Source: JAICMB01 sp963795935
GTDB lineage: Bacteria > Acidobacteriota > Terriglobia > Bryobacterales > Bryobacteraceae
Direction of reading: 5' to 3'
Assembly: GCA_963795935.1 (NCBI GenBank)
Contig: CAWCJO010000002.1
Coordinates: forward strand, 186,001-250,000
Length of the DNA stretch: 64,000 nucleotides
The notes beneath the pieces were generated by a model. The model was not told the DNA's origin and made no database searches. It was given only the letters and a program-made list of their open reading frames with translations. Below, one piece after another: positions 30,773 through 40,297 of the stretch; the stretch's first letter is position 1, and each line of letters begins with the position of its first letter. Made by a program: the position numbers and the translations under genes.

Positions 30773-33079
30773 ATAAGACGATCCGTCATTGCAGCCGCAA
30801 TTCTGGCCGGAGCCTTCATCCTCTTTGGCCGCGCCCAAAACGGAACGCCTTCGGCCGCGGAGCGAAGAGTGCCGCGTTTGTCCCAACCGCCCGACCTCAT
30901 GATCTCGGTCTGGTATAACGGCGGAAAGGCGCGCGCGCCGATGCTTTCCCCGCTTACGGCGAACTCCAGAGCGGAATGGCGGCGCGATCTCCAGCAGATC
31001 AAATCGCTCGGCTTCAACACCGTGCGCGGGTGGGTGGATTGGTCGCACAACGAGCCGCAAGAGGGCCAATACAATTTCGATAATCTCCGCATGCTCTTCG
31101 AACTCGCCCGCGAGGCGGGACTGCGGGTTTTCATCCAGATGTACTCGGGATGGGATGGCTTCGGATTCGCGCCGGACTGGGCGCATATCAAGTACCCGGA
31201 TGCCTTTGAGAACGAAAACGGGATCAACGCCGTCGCGGCGCCGCCCTCCACGTCTTTTTATTCCGACCACAAGGGTATGCAAAAGTCGATCCTGGCATTT
31301 ATGACCGAGGCGGCCAAGGTTGCCGTCTCGTATCCCAACTTCTACGGCTGGGATTTGTGGAGCGAACCGCGCGCCATGCGGCTGGTCGGGCCGGAAACAC
31401 GGGTGCGCTATCGCCAATGGCTGAAAAACAAATATAAGACCCTCGACGCGCTGAATCTGGAGTGGTATGAAAATTACCCCAGTTGGGACGCCATATATCC
31501 CCAGCGCACCGGCGGGATCGGCACTTATGCGATGGACATGGACTGGCACGATTTCATTGCCCAGAAAGGAGCCGAGGACATGGCCACGCAATATAGCGTG
31601 ATTCGCCAGATTGATAAGACGCACCTGATCACGTCTCATGCCTCGCCGCCCTCGGTCTTCGGTGGGGGTCTGGATGATTTCCTGGAGGCGGGATCGCTGG
31701 ATTACTACGGTTTGTCGGTCTATCCCCGCTATGTCGGCGAGCCGAACTTATGGCGCATGATCATGGGCGCCGACTTCTCCCGCTCCGCCAACAGGAAGAA
31801 CGGCGGATTTTATGCGGGCGAATTTCAAGGCGGTTTTTCCACCAACTCCATGTCGGTCGGCGATCCGGTCACTCCGGACGATCAACGCACTTGGATATGG
31901 TCGCTAATTGCCGCAGGCGCCAGAGGCATTAATATTTATGCCTACTACGTGATGTCCTCGGGCGTTGAGTCGGGCGGCTTCGGACTTATCGGCTTGGACG
32001 GCAAGGTGACGGAGCGGGCCAAGGGGCTGGGACAGATTGCGCGTTTCGCCGAGGAGAACAAGGCGCTGTTCGCAAAGTCCAGTCCGGCGGAGGCGCGGAT
32101 AGCCCTGGTTTATAATCCTTCGGCGCAATACGTCGGCGGTGCGCGCGGCACTCCCGCCACAACCCCCACCGCGGGCGCCGGACGGGGACAAGGCGGCGCG
32201 TATTATCAGGCCTCGCTGACCGGCTATTACCGGGTATTTGCCGAGAACAATATTCCGGTGGACTTCATTCACCGTCAAGAGGTGGAAACCACCGATCTGT
32301 CACGGTACAAGCTGATTATTATTCCCTGTCCGGTCGTCCTCACGCGCGAGGCCGCGGCCGGTTTGAAGAGGTATGTGGAGCAGGGCGGGTCCCTGGTCTC
32401 GGAGGCGCGGCTCGCCTGGAATAGCGAACATGCTTATACCGCCTCCGTGATTCCCGGCATGGGGCTGAGCGAAGTATTTGGCATTCGGGAAACCAAGGTC
32501 TTGACGAGAAGCCAAGTCCGGATAATCGTGGATGACAATTCCAATCCGGCGCTGGCGAAGCTGAACAGGGGCGACGACCTGCGGGGCGCCCAATTCGCCG
32601 AGTCCCTCGAGCTTTTGCCCGGCAGGGGCGCCAAAGCGCTGGCGCATCTGGATGACAATACGCCGTGCGTTACGGCTGCGGCTTACGGCAAGGGCCAGAC
32701 CTTATTCATCGGCTCTTTCCTAGGACTCGCCAATCAACCTGAGTATCACAACGACAGCCAGTTCATACTCGGCCTGCTCGATTGGGCCAAGGTCACCCGT
32801 CCTTTTAAGACCTCGCAGGACGGTCTCGATCCGGAGACGCCGGTAGAGGTGCGTTTGCAGAAGAATCCCGAGGGCGATCTTCTGTTTGCCATCAATCATG
32901 GAAAAACGGGCAAGACACTGACAGTGAATCTGGACGTCGAAACTCCGGGGGAGTTTGCCGTGAACGAGATCCTCAACGGACGCAGGGAGCGGCACAGGGC
33001 CGGCGGCAATACGTTGACGTTCAGCAGCGAGATTCCGGCAAAGCAAGTCGAGATCTGGGACATCCGGCGGGCAAGGTAG
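30773..33079 (+). CDS. Secreted GH42-like beta-galactosidase with trimerisation-like domain
   Basis: From the ATA at 30773 the protein is 768 residues and begins with a good signal peptide (IRRSVIAAAILAGAFILFGR). The first conventional start (GTG, 30869) would remove it. The catalytic barrel (about 45-420) has RDLQQIKSLGFNTVRGWVDW, the acid/base candidate E198 in GWDLWSEPRAM, and the nucleophile candidate E350 in YAGEFQGG, the clan GH-A arrangement seen in GH42. Residues about 440-660 match the trimerisation domain (RIALVYNPSAQYV, LIIIPCPVVLTREAAAGLKR). It likely releases galactose or related sugars outside the cytoplasm. The divergent GntR regulator probably controls it. GH42 is the best fit; other GH-A families are possible. 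Confidence 0.87.
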   Translation: MRRSVIAAAILAGAFILFGRAQNGTPSAAERRVPRLSQPPDLMISVWYNGGKARAPMLSPLTANSRAEWRRDLQQIKSLGFNTVRGWVDWSHNEPQEGQYNFDNLRMLFELAREAGLRVFIQMYSGWDGFGFAPDWAHIKYPDAFENENGINAVAAPPSTSFYSDHKGMQKSILAFMTEAAKVAVSYPNFYGWDLWSEPRAMRLVGPETRVRYRQWLKNKYKTLDALNLEWYENYPSWDAIYPQRTGGIGTYAMDMDWHDFIAQKGAEDMATQYSVIRQIDKTHLITSHASPPSVFGGGLDDFLEAGSLDYYGLSVYPRYVGEPNLWRMIMGADFSRSANRKNGGFYAGEFQGGFSTNSMSVGDPVTPDDQRTWIWSLIAAGARGINIYAYYVMSSGVESGGFGLIGLDGKVTERAKGLGQIARFAEENKALFAKSSPAEARIALVYNPSAQYVGGARGTPATTPTAGAGRGQGGAYYQASLTGYYRVFAENNIPVDFIHRQEVETTDLSRYKLIIIPCPVVLTREAAAGLKRYVEQGGSLVSEARLAWNSEHAYTASVIPGMGLSEVFGIRETKVLTRSQVRIIVDDNSNPALAKLNRGDDLRGAQFAESLELLPGRGAKALAHLDDNTPCVTAAAYGKGQTLFIGSFLGLANQPEYHNDSQFILGLLDWAKVTRPFKTSQDGLDPETPVEVRLQKNPEGDLLFAINHGKTGKTLTVNLDVETPGEFAVNEILNGRRERHRAGGNTLTFSSEIPAKQVEIWDIRRAR

Positions 33080-33114
33080 TCCGCCCTAACCCGGCCATCG
33101 TGGGAGTGAAACAC

Positions 33115-33393
33115 ATGCGTATTCGAACGATTGCCTTTCTTGGGGCCATACTGCTCGTATCTTCGAACATGTTTGGCCAGACTGTTTCCAGCAACCTGGT
33201 TGGAATCGTGACCGATCCGGCCAACGCCGTCATACCCGGCGCCGCCGTCCAGTTGACCTCCGATGCAACGGGTGAAATACGGAACGCCTCGTCCAATGAA
33301 CTCGGCCTTTTCCGGTTCGTGGACTTGCAGGCGGGAAGTTACACCACCTTCATTTTGACGGAATCCGGAGCGGGAACGCCCACCATGGGATAA
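33115..33393 (+). pseudogene. TonB-dependent receptor truncated after its first domain
   Basis: The ATG at 33115 with GGGAG upstream starts a signal peptide (MRIRTIAFLGAILLVSSNMF) and the carboxypeptidase-regulatory-like domain of Oar-type receptors (NLVGIVTDPANAVIPGAAVQ, then GLFRFVDLQAGSY). Near 33345 the similarity stops abruptly and the frame ends at 33393. Plug and barrel are missing and are not found downstream in any frame. Opposite-strand sequence from the breakpoint on reads GRIAGRGYPMVGVPAPDSV, perhaps the end of an unrelated gene, so a rearrangement joined two partial genes here. Confidence 0.75.
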
Positions 33394-34297
33394 CCGCGCC
33401 CGGCGATCCGGCCGCTCTCTTCGATACACATTCCGGCCTCTTTCTGGCCGATGGCGCTGGAATCCCAAAAAGGCTTGCCGGCGTGTTGGTGTTGGTTAAA
33501 TTGTGTTCTGTAAATTGACGACGCTAGTCTTGCGATGAAACCCTGGCAGGAATGGGTTCTGGAACGGTCGGGTCTGAGGCGCGCGAAGAAAACGATAATC
33601 TGACCAGGCTGAATGACAGCAAGCCTATAAAAGGGGTCTTTTGGGCGGGGAGACACTATATTGCGTAAAAGGGTCACTGTTCTCCTGCCTTTGCGGCCAG
33701 CCGGGAGTAATATATGCTCATGCGTCAAACAGGCGCAGAAAGGGATGAGCAGAACAGCCACGACGAACACAGAAAGTAACGGCAAAGCCACCGCCATTGA
33801 ACTACGGGCGCGCGCGTAGCGCCCCAGAAGGCCTCCTCGAAGAAGGTCCTCTCGGCGCGACCGCGCCGAAGTTCCTTCCTAAAAGGGTCAGCTTGCGATA
33901 GCGATGACCTCGGTGGCTGGATCTGCGAATGGTCGAGATCCAGCCTGGCTGACATTTCGGGTACAACCCCGGCGCGGCCCGCCGATTAGCAATTATGGAC
34001 CGGGGAAGCAAGCTCTTTGTGAGCGATCTGGTCCACGATCAGGTCCACTGTGTTGGCGCATTGTACTTGCCGTTGGTTCGCTCACTGCCATCCGGCGTAG
34101 GTCAAAGAAAATGTCCCGATCGGGAACACTCCATTAGCAGGATGATCGTTTTCGAGAAACCACCCGGGACCCGAGTGGTTGGAGTGGCATTATCACTTTA
34201 AACCAGACAGCGGCAGATGGCCGGCGTGTTCCGCGAGTCCGGACTGGCGGCAACAGACGGGCTTGCGGGAGCTGCGAATTTTGACTATCATTCCCGG
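33394..34297. other. 0.9-kb gene-free region downstream of the receptor breakpoint
   Basis: No frame on either strand gives a recognisable protein apart from the minus-strand fragment at about 33345-33480 that touches the breakpoint. The region contains a strong hairpin (33915-33945) and lies upstream of the sensor kinase. It is probably rearrangement debris. Confidence 0.45.
33915..33945. repeat. Perfect 10-base inverted repeat
   Basis: GGCTGGATCT (33915-33924) and AGATCCAGCC (33936-33945) are perfect arms with an 11-base loop. There is no T-tract. It stands about 350 bases before the sensor kinase gene and is not explained by any gene. Confidence 0.65.
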
Positions 34298-36088
34298 ATG
34301 ATCCGTCAAGAAAGGAAACCCAGGCGCTTATCGGTTCCACCACAGGCTGAGGCAAGAGGCCGGGTCAGGCGTCCAACGGTCGGCCGCTCGCTTGTGTTCC
34401 TATCGGTGATGATGGCATTTGCCGTGATACCCACTCTCGCTATCCTTGAGTATCACTGGGCCGCGTCTCTTGGCGAAGCGCATCGTAAGCGGATGCAGGC
34501 GGATCTCGAGCGTATCCTCGGCGGCGTTCGGACCGATCTCGAAAGTGAAATTTGGAAAATATGCGAAAGTCTTGAGCCGGAGGCGCCGATGCAACTTGCG
34601 GCGGAATCGAATAAGTATGCCGCCCAATTCGCATCCTGGCGCCAAAATACGCGGCATTCGGATTTGGTGACAAACATTTACGTTTTCAAGGCCGGCAAGC
34701 CTCAAGAGTCCGTTTTTGCGCGATGGAACGACGGCGCCGGGCAATTCGAGGTTACTCCCTACTTAGGACAACTTAGATCATTGCCGCCATACCTCCGAGC
34801 CGGTTCGATAGCGAGTGTGAGCCGAAAGGAATTGCGGGGGCCTCCGGCAGTTTGGGCCCTTGATGGCAGAAAGCCAGGAGTCGTGTATCTTATAACCGCT
34901 TCGCTACCTTCTAGAGGCAAGGCTTACCTGATTATCGAGTTAAATCCAGACGTGTTGCAGAAGGCCGTCCTTCCCGAAATTCTGTCATGGCACGTGAAGC
35001 GCGGCGCAGAGGCCGAATACAGGCTGGCGCTCCTGAGTGCCCGTCATCCAGGAACACCGCTTTACAGATCCGAGTCGGGGCTGTCGAGCAAATCGTTTGC
35101 GGCCGGCGATGAGAAGCTGGCCTTATTCGAACCTTGTACCGGCCTACCGCGCGTTTCGGACATGCCCTTTTCTTCCCCTGAAGGGCCCGATTGCTGGGAG
35201 CTTGCCGGCAGCCGCAGGAAAGGCTCGTTAGCAGCCGTGGAGGAGAGAATGCGGCTCATATACCTGGGCGTAAACTTTGGTATCTTGCTCGCACTCGCCT
35301 CAGCGGTGGGAGCGATCGTCGTCTATACTTTGAAGGCTCACAATCTTCTGCGGCATCAGATGGAGTTTGTCGCCAACGTATCGCATGACCTGCGGACGCC
35401 GCTTTCGGTCATTGGTTCAGCTGCCGACAATCTGGCCGAGGGAGTAGTGCGCTCGGATCATAGCGTCAGGGAGTATGGGTCGTTAATTCGAAGCGAATGC
35501 CGGAGGCTGTCGGACATGGTGGAGAAGACACTCCGGTTCGCGGCGGGGAAAGCTGACTACCGGACTCGAAACGTTCAATTCTTGAAGGTGGGGGACGTTA
35601 TAGAGGACATCCTGCGGGACGAGGCGGCAATCATTGATGCAAGCGGCTTCGACATTGAAAAGCGCATTGATCCGGGTTTGCCTATGGTCCGCGTGGACTC
35701 CCGCGCGCTATCCGAATGTCTGTTGAACTTCATCAGCAATGCGCTGAAGTATGGAGGAGAAGAACGCTGGCTTGGCATTCACGCGCGGCCGGTGGAAACG
35801 GGACGCGGCACGGGAGTGCAGATCACGGTACAGGATCGAGGTCCAGGTATTCCCGTCGACGAATTACCATACATTTTCGAGCCTTTTTACCGGGGACGCA
35901 ACGCCCGCGCGGCTCAGGCCGGCGGAACGGGGCTGGGATTGAGCCTCGCTCAAGAGGCGGCGAACAGCATGGGCGCCAGGATTACCGTCGAAAGCGCTCC
36001 TGGACAGGGCAGCGCCTTTACGGTGCATGTTCCAGCGGCATACATGAACAGCTCGACTGTACCCGTCGAAGCGCTTGTGGAATCCTGA
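34298..36088 (+). CDS. Membrane-bound sensor histidine kinase
   Basis: The 596-residue protein runs from the ATG at 34298 (a TTG/ATG-rich upstream extension is less likely). It has a first membrane segment near residues 33-52, a long extracytoplasmic sensor (about 53-325) without a recognised fold, and a second membrane segment near 328-348. The phospho-acceptor is H363 in NVSHDLRTPLS. The ATPase part shows FISNALKYGG (N box), DRGPGIP (G1) and GGTGLGLSLA (G2). The response regulator gene begins four bases after its stop. The pair sits directly upstream of a TonB receptor and the catabolic cluster, so it probably senses that cluster's substrate in the periplasm. Confidence 0.95.
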   Translation: MIRQERKPRRLSVPPQAEARGRVRRPTVGRSLVFLSVMMAFAVIPTLAILEYHWAASLGEAHRKRMQADLERILGGVRTDLESEIWKICESLEPEAPMQLAAESNKYAAQFASWRQNTRHSDLVTNIYVFKAGKPQESVFARWNDGAGQFEVTPYLGQLRSLPPYLRAGSIASVSRKELRGPPAVWALDGRKPGVVYLITASLPSRGKAYLIIELNPDVLQKAVLPEILSWHVKRGAEAEYRLALLSARHPGTPLYRSESGLSSKSFAAGDEKLALFEPCTGLPRVSDMPFSSPEGPDCWELAGSRRKGSLAAVEERMRLIYLGVNFGILLALASAVGAIVVYTLKAHNLLRHQMEFVANVSHDLRTPLSVIGSAADNLAEGVVRSDHSVREYGSLIRSECRRLSDMVEKTLRFAAGKADYRTRNVQFLKVGDVIEDILRDEAAIIDASGFDIEKRIDPGLPMVRVDSRALSECLLNFISNALKYGGEERWLGIHARPVETGRGTGVQITVQDRGPGIPVDELPYIFEPFYRGRNARAAQAGGTGLGLSLAQEAANSMGARITVESAPGQGSAFTVHVPAAYMNSSTVPVEALVES

Positions 36089-36092
36089 GAGC

Positions 36093-36770
36093 GTGGAGAG
36101 AACTGTCCTGCTCGTGGAAGATGAACCGGGACTGCGCATGACGCTAAGCCATCGGATGCGCGACGAAGGCTACGACATCGAAACGGCCGTGAATGGAATC
36201 GAGGGATTTGAGAAGGCAAAAGCCAATTCTTTCGACCTGATCATTCTAGACGTGATGTTACCGCGCAAGAACGGATTCGATGTGTGCAGGGATTTGCGCA
36301 AGGAAGGGGTTAACACACCCATTCTAATGCTGACGGCGCGGAGCGAAACGTTCAATAAGGTTGTAGGACTGAAGATTGGAGCCGACGACTATCTGGCCAA
36401 ACCCTTTGACACGGCCGAACTCCTGGCCCGCATGGAGGCATTACTTAGACGGCCGGGGCTCCGGGACTCCGCCATTTATCAGTTCGGGTCCATCCGCTTC
36501 GATGGGAGGCGTACGGAAGTACGCAGAGACGGCAAACAACTCCTGCTCTCCGCCCGAGAGTTCCAACTGTTGCGATATTTCATCGAGCATCGCGGTGAGA
36601 CGTTGCCCCGAGAGGAGCTTCTCAAGGAGGTCTGGGGATACGAATCCGCTCCTTCAACGCGAACCGTGGACGTGCATGTGGCGTGGCTGAGGCAGAAGCT
36701 TGAGGCAGATCCGAAACAACCCAAGTGGATCGTCACAATGCACGGGCTGGGTTACCGTTTCGCGGGTTGA
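36093..36770 (+). CDS. OmpR/PhoB-family response regulator
   Basis: This has 225 residues from the GTG at 36093; a TTG at 36075 inside the kinase gene is an alternative. The receiver domain has the acidic pair E9/D10/E11, phospho-acceptor D53 (LIILDVMLP), T81 and K103 (YLAKPFD). The C-terminal winged helix (about 128-225) shows LSAREFQLLRYFIEHRGETL and TVDVHVAWLRQKL and ends in the typical GYRFAG. It should bind direct repeats of about 11-base period. Such a site lies right after its stop, upstream of the TonB receptor, which points to direct control of the cluster. Confidence 0.96.
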   Translation: MERTVLLVEDEPGLRMTLSHRMRDEGYDIETAVNGIEGFEKAKANSFDLIILDVMLPRKNGFDVCRDLRKEGVNTPILMLTARSETFNKVVGLKIGADDYLAKPFDTAELLARMEALLRRPGLRDSAIYQFGSIRFDGRRTEVRRDGKQLLLSAREFQLLRYFIEHRGETLPREELLKEVWGYESAPSTRTVDVHVAWLRQKLEADPKQPKWIVTMHGLGYRFAG

Positions 36771-36800
36771 TGTTAAATCCGTGTAAAGCGAATTTTACAC
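36771..36800. promoter_or_regulatory. Candidate binding site for the response regulator
   Basis: TGTTAAA at 36771 and TGTAAA at 36782 repeat with an 11-base period, typical for OmpR-family dimers. The second is also one arm of a perfect inverted repeat, GTGTAAA (36781-36787) with TTTACAC (36794-36800). TTGACG at 36805-36810 may be the -35 of the receptor promoter. The site lies 110 bases before the receptor ATG. Confidence 0.55.
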
Positions 36801-36911
36801 CCTATTGACGTCTTCCGGGCCGCAAAACCTTCCCGCCGCGGTGTTTTCCGTTTAGAATTGACTCTACGCCGAGATGCAGCGTTGTTCTCATCTTTGCGGG
36901 AGGAGGTTGGA

Positions 36912-39900
36912 ATGCGGCTGGGAATACATGCTTTAGCGGCAGCGTCGCTCCTTTTGGGGGCGGCTCAAATCGCCTTCGGCCAAGCGGCGACTGGCAACAT
37001 CATTGGACACGTGACGGATTCCTCGGGAGCGGCCATCGCGGGCGCCGATGTGACCGCAACAAATCCAGAGAAGGGCCTGACGTTCCGTACCACCACCGAC
37101 GCGGAGGGCATGTTCAGGTTCTACTATCTTGCTCCGGCAACGTACACGCTCACCTTCGCGCATGCTGGTTTTGCATCGGCCGTGCGCCCGGGCATCCTCC
37201 TGCAGTCGAACGAAACGCCATCCGTCGACGCGCAGTTGTCGATCGGCAACGTGCTCCAAAAGATCGAGGTCACGGCGGCGACGCCTTTACTTGAAACGGC
37301 GACCTCAACAACAGGGTCGGTCTTGGCGGGTCACGAAATGAACCAATTGCCGATCATGCAGCGCTACACGTGGATGACGATGTATCTGATGCCCGGCGTG
37401 ACCAGCATGAATGGATTCCACATCGACGGGCAGCGGGACCGGGGCATCGGCTATACCATGGATGGCATTTCCGGAACCGACCCCGGCATAGGCGGAGTGG
37501 CCACGAACACGATCATGTCCACCACTCAGAACGCCATTCAGGAGGTAAAGCTGTCGTCGACCGTTCTGCCGGCCGAATACGGTCACAGCGCGGGCGGGAT
37601 GCTGAGCGCTACCTACAGATCGGGAACCAATGACCTTCACTTCGAGGGCGAAGATCGATACGTCAACAACGACATGCTGCACCGCGCGTATTTCAATCTT
37701 GGCAATGCGCCATTCAGCTATCACGAGCTTGCTGGTCTGGTTACGGGTCCCGTATTCCTGCCCAAAGTGTACAACGGCAGGAACAAAACATTTTTTCTTT
37801 TCGGATGGTCGATGCATCATGAGAAGTATAATCAGTCGACATTCGCCTCCGTACCGACTCTCGACGAGTTAAATGGCAATTTTTCCTTTGCCGGACTGGG
37901 GTATCCGATTTATGATCCAGCTACTGCGCATCAGGTGAACGGACAGTGGGTCAGCAGCCCCTTCGCGGGAAATGTCATACCCAAGAGCCGCTTCGATCCC
38001 GCCGTAGTAAAGTTCCTGAGCTACAACCCCTGGGATGCGCCCAACAATGAGGCAGGCTCGGGGATTCTGACGGCCACTGGTCCGCAGCAAAACTACGGCG
38101 CGACAAGCAGCTACTATTCCTACCGGACGCGCTACGACGCCAAGGTCGATCACTATTTCAGCGATAAGAATCGGGTTTTTGGCAGGTATTCACAAGTACT
38201 AAACCGTGCAGTGGGAGATCAAATCGGTCTCAACTGGAGGCTACTTGACGGCACGTCGGTTTTGACGCCAAGCGACCAGGAAAACTCGGTTATTTCCGAC
38301 ACTTACGTATTCAGTCCAACGCTGATTAACGAGGCACGAATCGGCTTTAACCGCCGAAGGCAATCCCGTACTCCGCCTGGCCTTGACGCCGACTGGGCGC
38401 AACAACTCGGTATTCCAAACGTGAGTGGCGTGACATTTCCGACTTTCGTCGATTCAAACGGGAACCCATTCTTTGAAGCTACCTTTCCGGGCGGCTCCTA
38501 TGATCAGGTAAATCAGAGCTACACTCTGCAAGACAATCTAACGCTAGTGCGCGGGAGTCATAGCTTCCGTATGGGATATGAGATCATCCGCACCACGGAA
38601 AATTCGCTGGCCGCCAGCACGCCGGGCGGAACCTTTTACTTCGGTGGAACCGGTTACCCGTTTACACCTAACACGGGCAATGACTTCGCGGCCTTTCTGC
38701 TGGGCGCTGTCAGCAAGGCCACTTTCAGCACTACTCTCGCGGAGTGGCTTCCCCGCTGGTGGAGTCATGCTTTGTACTTCCAGGACGACTGGGTGGTCAA
38801 CCCGCGTCTGACCCTGAATCTCGGAGTGCGCTGGTCGTTCGAAACGCCATTTCAAACGAAATACGGCCAGCAAAGCCAGTTCGACCCGAACGCAATCGAT
38901 CCGCTCACAGGCCTGCCGGGCGCCATTACCCATCCAACCGGTTCTCTGGGACGGAACGACTGGAAGCATTTCCAGCCGCGCATTGGACTCGCCTATCGAA
39001 TCAACAACAAAATGGTGTTCAGGGGAGGTTTCGGGCTTACGACCATCGATCTCTTTACGACCGCTCTTAATCAGAACTTTGAGGAGTACTCCAGCAACGT
39101 TACGGTCCAGAACGCTCCAGGCAATCCAACGCCCGCTTTCTATCTCAGTCAAGGACCGGGAGCGGTTAACTTTAACGTTCTACCTAACGGTACATCGCAA
39201 TACGTTGGAACTAATTATAGCTCGCGGACCGCTACGCGCTACGATCCGAACTTGCGCAACCCGTACGCGATGAACTGGAACACTACGTACCAGTATCAAT
39301 TCGCGTCGAGCTGGCTGATGGAACTGAGCTATCAGGGATCGGCCGGCGTCGGCCTGCTGGAAGCATGGAATATCAACGGGGTGCCGCTTAACATATCCAC
39401 AAATCCCGCCGTCCTGCAGACCATTTACGCCAATTACCAGAACTACCGGCCGTTTCCGAACTTCGGCGAAATCGACATGTGGAGTAATTTCGGGCACTCC
39501 ACATACCATGCGGGCACCATCAGGCTTCAGAAGCAATTCTCCGGTGGCCTGACCCTGAACTCGTTCTATACCAGATCGAAGGCGATCGACGATTGCGATA
39601 ACGATATGGTCTGCACCGGTGAAACTTATTATGATCGCAGCTTGGAGAAGGGCCGCGCCGGATACGATCTTGCGAACCGGTCGGTAACATATGTGACGTA
39701 TGTTTTACCCTTTGGTAGAGGCCGCAAGTTTATCAATGGCGGCGGCCTCAAGGATTCGATCTTTGGCGGTTGGAGCCTGACATGGGCGCAGACATTTCAG
39801 AGCGGACTGCCGGTAACGTTCACAATGGCGGGGAGTCCGTACAACTACCTTCCCGGAAACACCGTTGCCGGCAACATCACTGGGCTGCGGCCAGACCAGA

Positions 39901-40289
39901 TCCTGCCAAACAGCCAGGTTATCGTTCCGAATTGGACCATCGGCGACCGCTTTAACACGTCGATAGAAAATCCCATGTGGAATGTAAACGCCTTTGCCTA
40001 TCCCGCGCCCTTTACGGCGGGAACCTTGGGCCGGAACACTATTAATGGGCCGCCTCTGGTATGGTCGCAGGCTTCGATTGCTAAAGACCTGCGAATTAGG
40101 GAACGCACTGATCTGGAGTTGCGCTACGATATCAACAATATTTTCAAGAATCCGAATTTTGTCAATCCGAGCTCGATCGTCAATATTGGAAGTCCCGGAC
40201 TTTTCGGGAAACCTATCGCGACTCAAGGCGGCTGGTGTTGTCTTGGGGGACAATTTGTCGGTACATTTGTCGCAAAGCTCAGCTTCTGA
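36912..40289 (+). CDS. TonB-dependent receptor, Oar-like, head of the catabolic cluster
   Basis: This has 1125 residues from the ATG at 36912, preceded by GGGAGGAGG and beginning a signal peptide (MRLGIHALAAASLLLGAAQI). The carboxypeptidase-regulatory-like domain (IIGHVTDSSGAAIAGADVTA) spans about 30-110. The plug follows (IEVTAATPLLETATST, then YTMDGISGTDPGIGG), and the rest is a beta-barrel rich in Tyr, Trp and Asn ending in KLSF. The next gene starts nine bases after its stop. Together with the preceding two-component system it forms the uptake front of the cluster that ends at 47972 or 51362. The ligand is unknown; the enzymes behind it suggest an N-acylated amino or amino-sugar acid. Confidence 0.95.
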   Translation: MRLGIHALAAASLLLGAAQIAFGQAATGNIIGHVTDSSGAAIAGADVTATNPEKGLTFRTTTDAEGMFRFYYLAPATYTLTFAHAGFASAVRPGILLQSNETPSVDAQLSIGNVLQKIEVTAATPLLETATSTTGSVLAGHEMNQLPIMQRYTWMTMYLMPGVTSMNGFHIDGQRDRGIGYTMDGISGTDPGIGGVATNTIMSTTQNAIQEVKLSSTVLPAEYGHSAGGMLSATYRSGTNDLHFEGEDRYVNNDMLHRAYFNLGNAPFSYHELAGLVTGPVFLPKVYNGRNKTFFLFGWSMHHEKYNQSTFASVPTLDELNGNFSFAGLGYPIYDPATAHQVNGQWVSSPFAGNVIPKSRFDPAVVKFLSYNPWDAPNNEAGSGILTATGPQQNYGATSSYYSYRTRYDAKVDHYFSDKNRVFGRYSQVLNRAVGDQIGLNWRLLDGTSVLTPSDQENSVISDTYVFSPTLINEARIGFNRRRQSRTPPGLDADWAQQLGIPNVSGVTFPTFVDSNGNPFFEATFPGGSYDQVNQSYTLQDNLTLVRGSHSFRMGYEIIRTTENSLAASTPGGTFYFGGTGYPFTPNTGNDFAAFLLGAVSKATFSTTLAEWLPRWWSHALYFQDDWVVNPRLTLNLGVRWSFETPFQTKYGQQSQFDPNAIDPLTGLPGAITHPTGSLGRNDWKHFQPRIGLAYRINNKMVFRGGFGLTTIDLFTTALNQNFEEYSSNVTVQNAPGNPTPAFYLSQGPGAVNFNVLPNGTSQYVGTNYSSRTATRYDPNLRNPYAMNWNTTYQYQFASSWLMELSYQGSAGVGLLEAWNINGVPLNISTNPAVLQTIYANYQNYRPFPNFGEIDMWSNFGHSTYHAGTIRLQKQFSGGLTLNSFYTRSKAIDDCDNDMVCTGETYYDRSLEKGRAGYDLANRSVTYVTYVLPFGRGRKFINGGGLKDSIFGGWSLTWAQTFQSGLPVTFTMAGSPYNYLPGNTVAGNITGLRPDQILPNSQVIVPNWTIGDRFNTSIENPMWNVNAFAYPAPFTAGTLGRNTINGPPLVWSQASIAKDLRIRERTDLELRYDINNIFKNPNFVNPSSIVNIGSPGLFGKPIATQGGWCCLGGQFVGTFVAKLSF

Positions 40290-40297
40290 GTCAAAAC

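Noticed and set aside
36781..36800. Rho-independent terminator after the response regulator
   Set aside because: The stem is AT-rich and there is no run of T after it; repeats with 11-base period fit a regulator site better.
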